From: Chromera velia
Lineage: Eukaryota; Sar; Chromeraceae
Length of the DNA stretch: 23,224 nt
Assembly (NCBI GenBank): GCA_018398765.1
Contig: JAHBMJ010000635.1
Location: 13,243 to 36,466 of the forward strand
Direction of reading: 5' to 3'
The first letter of the stretch is position 1; the number at the start of each line of letters is the position of its first letter. Made by a program: the position numbers and the translations under genes. This document shows positions 8,953 to 19,640 of the stretch, in pieces. The notes beneath the pieces were generated by a model that saw only the letters and a program-made list of their open reading frames with translations, had not been told where the DNA came from and ran no database searches.

Positions 8953-11900
8953 ATGCTCCAGCTGGCCTTCTATGTCCTTAGCCGGATAGCGGGACTTTGC
9001 TGTCCCGTTTCCCTGGTGTCGTGGAGGAAGACAGCTCCCTTACGAGAAATAGAAACACCACCAACTTCTTTCTTCTCCTTCTCAATATCTGACTTGGTAT
9101 GCTGCTTGGTGAGCTGCGGGCTCCTTCTGGCGGTCTTTCTGCTTGAAGAAATCGCTGCAGACATCGGTAGAAGGCTGGAGCTTCACCCTCTTTCTCAGTA
9201 TGATGAGGAGCAGAAAGGAGGAGCTCAGGAGCAGTCGGAGTCTCTTCTCTGTCAATCTGCAGAAGTCTCCTTCTCAGGCGGGATGCCCGAGAGGCAGGTG
9301 TCGAGCAGAGAGAGAGAACGGGATAGGGTTAGAGAGAGGGAGGAAAGGGGGAGAGATATGGAGAGGGGGGGGAAGCACCGTCAGAGGGAACGGGGAAGGG
9401 ACAGGGGGCAGCTTCGAGACCAAAAGAGACGGCCTTCTCCCCCCCACCCACCTTCCCTTTACCCATTGAAGCCGAAAACACAAAAGCCCAAATATTTCCA
9501 TCGGCTCGTTCTCAACCGGTGGGGTCTCCCTGTGGAACTCGTCAATAGGGTCTCTGTCTTCCTTGCCGGTCAGTAGCCTGCCTGCCTGGCTCAGCCGCTC
9601 AAGAAGGGAAAAGGAATGTGGGAGCCAATTTTTAAGTTTGTGTGCATATCTTCTCCATTGTGCGCCTTCGCCAACGTGTATGCCCTCGTTTCTTCCACCG
9701 ACTCGCACTAGTCATGCTTCTCGAACTTTCCGCAGAGTTCATCGATTCGATCCTTCCTGCCTGTGTGAATGGAGAGGTCTTTTATTAGCTCTTGCTCCAC
9801 CTTCATCTTTGCCCGCATGCGAAAAAAGACTTCTTGCAGCGAGTGGAGCAGTGTTTGCGTTTTGTTGTTGCTTGTTCTTCCCATGCATGCAAACTGCCAT
9901 CAATGATCCCATGCAATGCAGGAGACGCCTCCCACTGGAGAGGGCAGTACAATCTGGTCATGAGGGAGATCGCCGCCGGGTGGCAGAGACCACCTGCGTG
10001 CGTTCGCTCTGCTCTGGAGTACTACGCAGGTGCGTCTGTTTTCTGTGGTTGTGAATGAAAGGGGTGATTTGTTAACAGAAGCGACTGACATGAGGAATCG
10101 AAAGAGCCATTTTTCGTTTTCCTTCATTTACTTCTTGTGTGCAAGGTAAAGTCACTGCGTGCATTCTTCACACAAGCAAAAGTCGTCCGTTCCTGCGTGC
10201 GGCATACCGTCGATAGAAGTCAGATGGGATAGATGGGTGCACTGCCTTTCGTTCGTTCGTTCGTTCGTGAGTGAGGGAGTGCAGACGAGAGGATGACAGT
10301 GTCACGTCATCCCAGCGACCCCCCTTCCTCTGGAGGGCGAGGAGACGGCAATGCACTCTCCCTCGAGCGCTTCGTGGACGAATGGCGCCAAGCTCCCTCC
10401 ACACACAGACAGCTGTACGGGAGGCCCGTGGCTCTCGAGTTCGCGGGGTTTCAGGCCTTTGCCCGTCTGCGTCTGTCGTGTCTACGAGACGAGCTGGGAG
10501 CACTGGAAGAGGAGAGCGAGAGGGAGAGGGAAGGAGAGGGGGGCGGTACTTCGGCAGCAGGATTGAATGATTTGGGGGGGGGGGAACGGGGGGGGGGGGG
10601 GGGNNNNNNNNNNNNNNNNNGGGGGGGGACTGGGGGACTGAGGGGAAATTTTACCGGCGGAGGGGGGACAGATGGCCGTAGGGCAGAGGGTGGCAGCAGC
10701 AGGAGCAGTGGAAGGAGAAGGCAAAATCTGGATGGTGCCAAGAGGGTAAGTGAGGGAGGGAGGAGTCAGGGGTGGGTGGGTAGGGGGGCCTCGCGAGACG
10801 AGTGAGTTTTTTGTTTTGTGTTGGTCGTGGCTCTGTCTCTCTTGACGTTCGCTTCTCAAAGCAGGTATGCATCCATCCATCCATCGTCTGTGTGAGTGAG
10901 GCAGGCTAATCGCCCTGCAGAGGGAGGGCCCTTTTGTTAGAGGGAGGCTCCCTGATCTCTCTCTCAGTCTGCATGCGTGCTGGCTTGCCTGTTTTTCTGT
11001 CTGAAAGTGCGCCCGTGTGGCTCGCTCCTTTAATTCTTGAATTGGTGAGTCCATCCAAGACCGCACTCCGCAGTCTTTTCCCTTGGATTGTCTGCGGGTT
11101 CCCGCCCCCCCGCTCTCTCTGTTTCTCTGTCTGTGTGTGTCGTGTATGTTTGCCCCTTCGTCCTCTTCAATCCTTCTCTTCTCCTTTTCCACTCTCTTCT
11201 GTCTGGTTCTTCTTGCAGCGTCTGGAGGAGGAATGGGAAGCGCTGTCTGACTCGGACAGGTCGGAATTCTTCCCCCCCCACCTGATGCGACCCCACTCAG
11301 CACTCCCGGCAGCGGCCTCAGGGGTCTCCCCCTCGACTTCTGCCTCAGGCTCCAGGGGGGGCGTTAGGGGGGCGGGGGGCGTGTCGTCCTCTGCGCAGAA
11401 TCAGAATCCTGGTGGACTGGGGGGGAATCGGAGAGCCTCCCGTGGTCGTGGGGGGGGGAATCATAGAGGTCGAGGCAGGGGTCTGTCCTCCTCAGTGAGA
11501 GGAGACGCCACCGGGTCGCTTCCTCACTCTGTCTCCTCATCCTCCCTCTCCCTCCTGCAACGTCCTCAACAAACCCAGCAGCAACAGTCACAAAGGCACG
11601 GCGGCATGTCAATGAGCCGTCTCCATGGGAGAGGCAGAGAGGCGGTCAGGGGGATAGGGTCCTATGGGGGGCCCTGGGAGGGGGACGTCACTCCCAGTCC
11701 TCTGGGTTCTCACTCGTCTCCCTACTCCCCTCAGCCTGTTGACACCGGTCTCCAACCCAGACCCCACTTCCATCATGGCGGGGATACACAGTTGCCGCAC
11801 AGCCATCTGAGGCAACCGGGACCTCTGAACCCAGTGAGCGACCGCGTCTCAGAGGAAGGGGGGGGGGACGTTGCGCCCCTGACAATCTCTACAGGTGTGC

Positions 11901-13738
11901 AGACTGTTGGGGGCCTCTTCGTTCCGTACCCCCCCTTTGCGTCTTCGGGGATGCCGAATCACCAGAGTGTGGACGACAGGGGCGTTGCAGGAATGGCGTC
12001 CAACCCCCACAACCAGCAGGTGCCCTGGTGGCTCTATCAGAGGGCCCCGGAAGGGGGGTGCACGTGGACTGACGGCACCCCGGCCGTCTACGGGGGTCGC
12101 TTTCCGTTCGACTCTGTGCAGGATGGCGGGGGTGATGTAGTGGGTTTCCATTCGAGTGCATCTGTCCCCCCCTTCCCCCACAACCACACGCACGGATCTG
12201 CAGGGCCTCTATACAACCCCCATCCCCATCCTCACCACAACACTCCACTCCACCTGCACCCCCTCCACGGAAGCGAGGAAGCTCAGAGGCTCAGCCCCCA
12301 GTGGCACCCTCGGCAGCCCTACGGAGACCCCTACTGCACCCCCCGCATGATGCACGGACAGGGGCAGCCTGCAGGGGTCCTCGACTCATCCCCCTTTCTG
12401 CAATCGGTCCAGCCACCCATGCACTCGCACGCACAGCACCCCTGGCAGTTGCACAGCCACAGGGGTCTACCCCTTCACATGCACGCAGCAGGTGCAGGGG
12501 CATCCCTGGGTCTCTCTGCCTGCCTCCATGGATCACCCCTGACACTTCACCAGCAGAGCCATGCAGCCATGCCGCGAGGAGCAATCCCGCCAGACACTGC
12601 TGCTGCTGCTGCATGCGGAGAGCCGCAGTACATCGAACAGACAGCCCAGCAGACCTCCATGTCCCCCCCTCCCTCGTCTGCCTCTGCAGCTTCGGGAGGC
12701 AGCGGCCGGATGGCAGCTGCTGACGGGTCTACAGGGAGTCACGTGTATCACCCCGGGGGGGATCACCAACCCGCTGCCACGTCGTCACGGGGCCGCATGG
12801 TGACCTCCCCTTCTCTCGGCATTCCAAGGGGGGGCCTGTATCCCAACGCCCACCATCAACACCCGCACCTGCAACAACCAGCGGGGGCCCACAGAAGGCC
12901 CCGAGTGTCCCCAGCCGACTCCTCATCTTCCTTCTCGTCCTCCGCAGCAGCTGCTGCTGCTGCGGGGATGGGGGGGGCATGCCGGGGCATCGGGGCCCCT
13001 GGTGGTCCCATCTCTTCGACCCAGGTTCGAGGAGAGAACAAACTGTCCTCCCTTCCCTCAGCAGGCTCCTTCGCCTCCGCGATCTCTGCAGCCTCTGCCT
13101 CAACCTGCACGACAGGCACACACCGACAGGGAAGGGGAAGGGGGAGCCGAAGCGCGAGGGCTCACAAGGGAAGTGAAAGGGGCACTGCCAGGCAAACGGC
13201 CTCCCATAGACGAGACGTGGAAGGAGGGGCCAATGCAGGCTCCATGCGTTCGGGTATTGGGGAGGGCATGCAGATCGTGCAGGAAGAGCACGAGACCTTT
13301 CGGGGAAGTGCCCCGGCATGCCACTCCTCTCAGTCATCCGAAGTCTTCTACACTCCCCGCCGCATCTCGGCTGCTGCTGCCGGGGCCCTCCCTGAGGGAC
13401 TGGGCCCCGCTTCCCTTTCCTCGCCTTCTGCATCCGCCTCTGGGAGATCCTCACTTCCCAAGAACCGCAACAACGCAAGCAGCTGCTCCGGTGCAGCAGG
13501 AAATGAGCCTAGCATGAGCATGGGAGTAAAGGCGGGTGGAGAGAAGGGGAAGCAGACGGAGGAGACAAAGGCGAGAGAGAAGGAGAGGGAAAGAGGGAGA
13601 GAGCGGACGGCCTCGTCCGGATTGCAACTTCCCTTTTCTCTGTCCCTCCCCTTTGGTCTTTTTTCGTCCAGCTCTTCCTCCTCCTCTTCCTCTGCTTCCA
13701 ATCAACAAGACCAGCAGACAAGCGGGGGCGGGAAGTAA
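8953..13738 (+). CDS. Large low-complexity protein with tandem HMG-box-like modules (four exons modelled)
   Basis: Modelled exons are 8953-9568, 9922-10029, 10285-10745 and 11219-13738 (TAA), giving 1234 aa. Junctions are GT-AG and phase-compatible. The first exon is least certain: its ATG follows an in-frame TAG at 8941, but a second ATG at 9283 would give a more typical basic, Arg/Glu-rich N-terminus. Residues about 215-415 hold three Trp-centred modules: W226-x7-R234, W275-x7-R283-x2-Y286 and W401-x7-R409-x2-F412. The last two match helix 2-3 spacing of HMG boxes. Helix-1-like segments SALEYYADERMTVSRHP and AGFQAFARLRLSCLRDEL precede modules 2 and 3. Module 3 is interrupted by about 85 Gly/Arg/Ser-rich residues including an assembly gap. 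The remaining 820 residues are disordered in character, rich in Ser, Gly, Pro, His and Gln, with an Ala run near 970-977 and a Ser run near 1212-1224. By family knowledge HMG boxes bind and bend DNA; a nuclear chromatin or transcription role is inferred. Confidence 0.6.
9569..9921 (+). other. Probable intron 1 of the HMG-like gene
   Basis: It opens GTCAGT at 9569 and closes AATGCAG at 9921. The split glycine codon (G plus GA) is compatible. The donor is moderate, and the upstream exon rests only on an open frame, so this intron is the least secure of the three. Confidence 0.4.
10030..10284 (+). other. Intron 2 of the HMG-like gene
   Basis: It opens GTGCGT at 10030 and closes GAGTGCAG at 10284, and restores an Asp codon (G plus AC). 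It falls inside the first helix of the second HMG-like module. A GTTC/GTTCG microsatellite run at about 10249-10267 lies near the acceptor. Confidence 0.7.
10575..10629. repeat. Poly-G tract with a 17-N assembly gap
   Basis: G runs lie on both sides of N residues at 10604-10620, with only an AAC interruption on the left. The tract is inside the third modelled exon and encodes Gly. The reading frame is the same before and after the gap if the N count is right. Homopolymer G of this length is a usual cause of sequencing failure and can form G-quadruplex structures, so the true length and frame are uncertain. Confidence 0.9.
10746..11218 (+). other. Intron 3 of the HMG-like gene
   Basis: It opens with a strong GTAAGT donor at 10746 and closes after a long pyrimidine tract with TTCTTGCAG at 11218, in phase 0. 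It separates the Gly/Arg-rich insert from helix 2 of the third HMG-like module. An open frame runs through the intron into the last exon but starts at a non-ATG codon. Confidence 0.75.
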
Positions 13739-13773
13739 ACAGAAAGGAGGAGTGAGGAAGAGCAAGGCATGGC

Positions 13774-13792
13774 TTGGTTGGTTGGTTGGTTT
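13774..13792. repeat. GGTT microsatellite
   Basis: About four to five copies of GGTT lie shortly after the stop codon of the HMG-like gene. Confidence 0.85.
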
Positions 13793-13860
13793 CTTTGCTC
13801 ATCATCATCTGATGGATTGGTGGGGTAGATCAGCTGAACGTTCTGCTGACTGTTTGAGGG

Positions 13861-13893
13861 GGATGGGTGGGTGGGTGGGTGGCAGGCAGGCAG
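13861..13893. repeat. GGGT / GGCA microsatellite
   Basis: Four GGGT units are followed directly by three GGCA-type units. The four G triplets could form a G-quadruplex in DNA or in a transcript from the plus strand. Confidence 0.85.
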
Positions 13894-14001
13894 TGTGAGA
13901 GATGAGGGAGGAAACATGAAAGACTCGGAGAGGAGGTATTGCTTTTCCCTGCCTTTGACCAACCACTGGTGAAAAGGAGAATGCACAAAGTGAATCAAAA
14001 T

Positions 14002-14026
14002 GGAGGGCTCCGAGTTGGAGCCCTCC
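14002..14026 (+). other. Perfect 10-bp stem-loop in the probable 3' UTR
   Basis: GGAGGGCTCC at 14002-14011 and GGAGCCCTCC at 14017-14026 are exact inverted repeats around the 5-base loop GAGTT. The GC-rich stem stands out from its surroundings, about 265 bp after the TAA of the HMG-like gene. It would be very stable in RNA. Its role is unknown; it does not match the histone 3' stem-loop consensus. Confidence 0.7.
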
Positions 14027-15440
14027 CTGGTTTTCTTTCCGTTTTTTCTTTCTTGCTTCCTTTGTTTGTTTTTCGTCAGGCTTTGAAGTGGGGAGAGGGA
14101 AGCGGAGAGCAGCAGACAGCTGGGGTTCGTTTGTTTCTCGGTACTGATTGTGTGGTTTGTTGGTTTGCTTCTTTTGGGGGAAGTGAAGAAAACGCGACAA
14201 GAATAGAAAGAAAAATAACAATCATGCAAGAGTGGGAGGGAAGAAACGAAAAAAGAGAGATTAGCAAAGAAGCGAAGGAGAGAAGGAAGGGTGTCCGTTT
14301 AGCTCTCTCTCTCATTGTCGAGCCGGCTGGCTGTTTGGTTTCGTTCGTTTGGTTTGGCCACGGTCTCGGCCTGTCTTGTATTGTCTTTCTGACTGATAAG
14401 GATTGATTGAAGAAGGGGGGAAATCGTTGGCAAAGTGATCGAAGGTTTGGTCTCTTATTTGGGGAAAGAGGAAAAGGCACTGGTGGAGCGAAGCATGTCG
14501 AGTGTGCAGGGGTATTGCGGAGGCACGACACACAAACAATAGGGCAGACAGTCTTTTGAAAAGTTTTCGCTCGTTGCTTCCTTTGTCTCTTCCCTTTTCT
14601 CTTTCTAAGGTTTTGTTGACTGGTGAAGATCCTTTTCCATGATTCAACGAAGTGGACATGGAACGAAGACCATTGGAGACGGCTGTCGGTTCTCCGTTTT
14701 GAAAGTAAGAAGGAAAAGGTTGAAAGAGCAATGGAATAAATGACTTTCAGAATTGAATGCCTTTCCTGCAGGAGGTTTATCTCTCATCTTTGATTGCTTC
14801 CTTCTCCTCAATCTTGCTTTTTGAGCTTGTTTTGTTTCCTGCTTTTTTCAATCATATTCAAGCAGCCACTTCCTTCCTTAGTCCTCTTTGAAACCGTCAC
14901 CCCAGTGTGAGGGTGATCGATCGATCGTTCATGGTTCCTTTCCTTTTGAAGGTGGGAAACAAAGTGAGAAGAAAAGTTCCGTCTCTTTCCCTTTCCTTTT
15001 GAAGGAAATGAAGAAGCGTACCAGCCGGATTCCAGAGAATGATCAAAAGCAAAGAGAAGCGCAGCGACTGCGAAAAGGGGTAAAAAGGTGTGTGTCCTCC
15101 TCGGCCCCTTTCCCTTTGTTGCGATTCGATGTCTACTGTTTCCCCCCTCTTCTTTTCCTTGCGTCCTTTCTTTCTCCATGCATGTCCCTTCTTTCTCTCC
15201 TGTCCTTCAATTCCTTTGTCCTCTTGATTTCTGCCTGCGAAAGCCGATTTCAAACAAAGAGGGTTTTTTGAGAACTGAAAAAGGGGCCCATCCAGCGGGG
15301 TATCCACTCTATCTCTGTGCCATGCTGATCCCTTCGTTCGTTTTGTCGTCCCTTCTCTGCCCCTCTCTCTTCTCGCGACTGCTCTATCACCGTCTGACTG
15401 TCGATCACTCAATGACTCTGTCTACCTGTCTACGAACAAG

Positions 15441-17428
15441 TACGTCTGACTGAATGCATGCCTCGCGATTTGCCGGAGGAGCACGTCCACTCACGACGAG
15501 CATCTGGCTTTTCGTCCCTCCTTTGATAAAGTCTTCAACTCAGTCAGGTCATTGGAGGAATGGAGAGAGGGATGCATGGAAAGGAAAGGAAAGGAAAGGA
15601 AAGGAAGGAAGTCGTCGTCAAAGGATGGATGGATCGAATGAATAAACGAAACGATGGAGGAAAGAAGGAATGAAGAGAATGTATAAGTATACGCATGCAC
15701 AGAGAATGAAACGACGCGAAAGCAAGAAGCTGTGGGTCGGTTTGTTGATCGAAGGAAGGAAGGAACGAAGGAAATTTCACGAATCAAACTGGGGGCAAAA
15801 ATCTGTCATTCTTTCAATCAGTCTGCCACCGCCTCTTTTTTTGCTTGCCCCCTTCTCTCCTGAGTTTTGTATTTTGTTTTTTCTCTTTCCTGCATGCACT
15901 CTCAGGATCATCATCCGTTGCAAGAGAGAGAGAGGAGAAAATCTCAAGAGGGAAGTTGCTTCCTTCCTTTCTTTCTTCTCCTGCTGGGTGCCAAAGTCCC
16001 TTCCTTCCTGCATGAGTGTGCCAGAGAGTGTTCTCTCTCTTTGCTGCTCTGCTGCTCCCTTTCTCGTTCCTTCTCTCTTCTCTGTAGGTGTCAAATAACA
16101 AGAATGAACGACGGGAAGTCAATCGCGTCAGCCCTCGTTCTTTCTCAAAACAGGCAAAGAGAGTCTTCAGTGATGTCTGAAAAGAAAGAAAAGAAGAGAA
16201 ACGATGCGTGCTGAAGGTGTCTTCGTTCGCAGGGAAAGGACAAGAAGAGAACAGAACAGAAGAAAAAAAGGACACAGAGAAATCAGAAAGGAAGAGAGGG
16301 GCGGAATTGAGACGATGAGCCGACACGAAACGAAGTGTTGCGTAAAGGAAAGAACGAAAGAGAGAGTGAATCAGGATTTGAAGGAAAGAAATAAAGCGAG
16401 AAAGAGAAAGAGAAGGAAGTCTCAGATAAATGCGACGAACACAAAAACTGGATGTGCGCTTTCTGTCTCTTTGGTTTTGCGCAAGCATTTGTGCCCCTTT
16501 CGTGATTCCTTTCTTTCTTTTTTCCTTCCTATCTCATGGACAGCAGCATTCGTTCAGGTGCATTGGAAGAAAGAGAGTGACCAGAAAAGAACAAGCGGGT
16601 GCGACCGGGCGGCACACAACGATAAGAGACATGCTGTCAGTCAGTGGATTCATCGTACGCATATTCGCATGTGGTGGTGAGCTGAAGAAGCGCCATCAGC
16701 CAACCACGAGAACGTTCGAATTGCTTTTTTTCTTTCAATCGTCCCTCCCTCCCGCCTTTCAGTCAGTCAGTCCGTTAGGATATGTGGACAAACTGTTTGC
16801 TGAAAGAATTGATTTGCAGCCTCACCTCACGTCAGGTCGAGGCCGTTTGCACAGCAGCAAGAGTGGAGGATCGATTGTGAATCCTCCCCTTTTTTAATAT
16901 CTGAATTCTGCATGTCTGTTCCTTCCTTTTGTGCTAGAACTGGGTCCAAGCCACCAAGATGAATGGATGGTATTGGGAAAGAACGTCGAGAATATTCTGT
17001 TCTTCAATTCTTGTGAAACGAAACGACAAGCAACACAAGGAAAACAAACAAGCAAGGAAGGAAGCTTTCAAGAATTGGAACGAAAGGCCAACTGACATGC
17101 AGACGGGAAATGAAACAAACTTTCTTTGTTTTTTGTTTATTATGTCGTTGTGCATATCCAAGCCTTGTGGCATCTTACGCACATGCTGTTGGCTACGTGC
17201 ATTGCTTCAGAGCAAGAAAGTGCAGACAAAAAAAAGAAAGTATAACAACTCGAGGAAGAAGGGAGAAGCAGGTGTCTGTTCTTCCTTGTTTGAGTTTGCA
17301 CTGAAATCGGCTCTCCGGCTTCACCCAGTGCTTTTTGATTCCTACAAAGAATGAATTCGTGTTTTCTTCTTTTTTGACATGCAGAGGGAGAGAAAAGAAA
17401 AGAACAGAAGAGAAAGAAAGAAAGGACG
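15441..17428. other. Gene-free region of alternating purine and pyrimidine blocks
   Basis: Plus-strand purine-rich blocks (about 15545-15780, 16180-16430 and 17375-17430) alternate with pyrimidine-rich ones (about 15820-15900, 15960-16085 and 16495-16535). Frames across them are Lys/Arg/Glu-rich on one strand and Ser/Phe/Leu-rich on the other, which is compositional. No exon is supported. Confidence 0.5.
15577..15612. repeat. AAAGG pentanucleotide repeat
   Basis: About six copies of GGAAA/AAAGG end in a GGAA run. They are embedded in a longer purine-rich block. Confidence 0.9.
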
Positions 17429-17470
17429 GAGTGAGGACAGATGACTGCCGAGTGAGGACAGATGACTGCC
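17429..17470. repeat. Perfect tandem duplication of a 21-bp unit
   Basis: Two exact adjacent copies, at 17429-17449 and 17450-17470, each run from GAGTGAGG to GACTGCC. The unit is neither low-complexity nor a microsatellite, so a recent replication slippage is likely. No gene overlaps it. Confidence 0.9.
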
Positions 17471-19581
17471 TCTGTCCCTCGGTCTCTGTCTCTATCTCTC
17501 TCTGCCTCCTTTTTTTGTGCTCTTCGATCCTCCAGGCTGGAGGCAGGAGGGAGGGAGCACGTTCTTTCCTTCTTTCATTTACCTTCTTTCCTTCAAGAGG
17601 GGTTTTGTCTGTCTGTCATTCACTCGAACATCGCAAAGAAAGGACAACCGCCGATCTTCTTGATTGCTGGGCTGGGACGTCATGGGAAAGGACAGCAGCT
17701 CCCTTTCCTCCCTTAATTTTCCCTCCTCGGAGGGAGCGCAGAGAGAGAGAGAAAAAGAGTGTCTGTGTGTCGCATGAAAGAATCGTTTTGTTCCTGTTTG
17801 GTTTCCTTTCTTTCTTTTGATAAAGAAAAGAAAAAAAGGCAAAAGGCTGTCTGTTCCACTACAGGGTCAGGGAGAAGAGGGGACGGGGAACGGTTTTTTC
17901 CAATTTGCTTGAAAAAGATTGGCAAGAGAAAGAGACGTTAGTGCAGGACTCGCAAAAGAAAAAGAAAGATCCAAAGAAAGAGACAGTCCATTGCACTTTG
18001 TTGCAAAGAAAATGTCTTTTACGGCCGAGTTGCCATTCTGTCAGTCTGTACGTGACATTCCAAGGATAGAGAGAAAAGAAAACAAGAGCGGATTCTTGTT
18101 TGGTCTGATCTGATCCAATTCCCCATATGTTTAACATCATCCTCCCTTTTCTTCTCTTCCCTATGGCTGCCCTTAAGTTTTGCTTGACTGGTTGGTTGGG
18201 TTCGTTGCCGACGGGCGATTTTGAATTGGTTGGATGGCTTGCTGGCTGGCTGGCCGGGTTGGTTTTGTTATTTCTTTCTTTCCTTCCTTCCTTCCTTTGA
18301 GTCTCTGTAGTGGCCCTCGCCAAGTTCCCTTCTCTCGATCTACCTGTCTCCTTCTTTCCCTTTCCTCTTCCTTCTGCAACAATGATCGCGTGACAGAAAG
18401 AAACGTTTCGACAAAAAGGATCGAAAAGGCTCCTTGTTCAATTGACCAGAGGGGACGGGAAAAGCTGGAAAAGAAGGGGGGGAAAGAAACATTTGCTTTG
18501 GAGTGGTTCGCCGTCACTGGGACGAAACACATTGAGACAGGGTACGTGGGTAGAGTAGTCATCAATCGTTTTGCTGGACTGGTCGGAGACCGTGGTTGGT
18601 TTTTTGTTCGATTGATTGATTGTTTTGTTTGATTCGTTGGTTTTGATCAATCGATCGATCATGCAGAGAGAGAAGAACGAAATACGGAAGGAAGGAAGGA
18701 AGAGAAGAAAGACTGTGCGTGAGTAAGTCCTCGGTCGAGCTCCCGGCACGCGTCTCATCGATTGAAGAAAGGAGGGGAAGGAGAAAGCCTGTCTGTTACG
18801 TTCAAGGAGTGAGTGAATGATTTCGGGTTGATTTGAGACGAATGTCCAGATTTCTCTATCCGTTGTCCACCCGTCCATCTGCTTTCTTTCCTTCCTTTCT
18901 TCACTTCCATTTCTGGGTCCAGGATGGAATGGAAAGGAAAGGAAAGAAGAGTATTCTGTCTAGACTCTCAGATGGATGGATGGGGCCATTCATTCCATTG
19001 CGTTGGGGGGGTAAGGACAGGAAGGAGAGCGACAGACGAACTGTTGACCTCGATCCTGCTGAGATAGAAAATCTGAAGAAGAAAGAAAGGGTGGGTCAGA
19101 ATTCAGGGCGCGGCGCATGTGCGCCTCACCCGTTCCCACCTCAACCTCCTCCCCCCCCTTTTTTTTGTCTTCCTTCCTTCGTGTTCCTGCCCGCCCTTCC
19201 ATACAGGAGAGGAGGGTCAGGAAGAGAAGGTTCCTGATTGCCTGCCTGCCTGTTTGTTTTGCGTCTTGCATTCAGTATTGAGTGTGCCCGTCTGCCTGCC
19301 TGACTGACTGACGGACGAAGACCTTCGGGTTTGGTCTGGTCTGGTTGTCTCTCTCTCTCTCCCTTTCTGTTGTGTTTGTTTGTTTGTTTGTGTCCTGAAT
19401 TGTCCTTCCTGTCTGAGATCCTGAGTGGGAGAGACTGTCTGTCCCTTTGAAAGGTGGCAGCACGACTGACTGATTGATTGATGGACGAACGACCTACCTA
19501 CGGATTGAACTGAAGTGAACAGAGCTCGTTCGTTTGTTCGTTCCTATCTCTCCTCCCTTGTGCAGTCAAAAGAGCTCCGTG
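17471..19581. other. Gene-free, microsatellite-rich region
   Basis: This stretch contains two perfect short inverted repeats (CCTCCAG-G-CTGGAGG at 17529-17543; TCCCTCC-TC-GGAGGGA at 17720-17735), a cluster of GGTT/GGCT/TTCC units at 18189-18298, GATT and ATCG units at 18611-18662 and GGAA units near 18686-18704. No frame shows a domain or a convincing splice pattern. Confidence 0.5.
18189..18298. repeat. Cluster of GGTT, GGCT and TTCC short tandem repeats
   Basis: Several short tetranucleotide arrays follow one another within 110 bp, interrupted by unique bases. The TTCC array is complementary to the GGAA array near 18686-18704, about 400 bp away. Confidence 0.8.
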
Positions 19582-19623
<42 letters not shown>

Positions 19624-19640
19624 TTGACAGACAGACAGAC
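19582..19640. repeat. GACA microsatellite
   Basis: About fourteen GACA units, with variants ACAA and GATT in the middle. On the opposite strand this is the same TGTC unit that opens the window. Confidence 0.95.

Larger units (their letters stand above)
13739..15440. other. Downstream of the HMG-like gene; probable 3' UTR then non-coding
   Basis: No exon with a recognisable product was found on either strand. The proximal part should hold the 3' untranslated region of the plus-strand gene. The first AATAAA on that strand is at 14735-14740, about 1 kb past the stop. Contents include GGTT and GGGT microsatellites, a strong hairpin at 14002-14026 and a smaller one at 14992-15008 (TTTCCTT, TTG, AAGGAAA). 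Confidence 0.5.

Noticed and set aside
9274..9708. Minus-strand frame of 144 codons opposite the first HMG-gene exon
   Set aside because: Proline/leucine-rich composition mirrors the Arg/Glu-rich plus strand; no domain was seen and it conflicts with the plus-strand gene.
11219..13738. Many frames on both strands within the large last exon
   Set aside because: The GC-rich, low-complexity exon opens several frames. Only one continues the phase of the upstream exons and spans the whole 2.5 kb.
16740..16897. Possible terminal exon ending at a TAA near 16897
   Set aside because: A pyrimidine tract and CAG precede it, but no partner exon or domain could be identified; judged chance.
18420..18632. 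Plus-strand peptide around 18480-18600 that looks non-repetitive
   Set aside because: It is short, lacks a convincing acceptor or donor in phase, has no recognised family, and sits in microsatellite-rich DNA.
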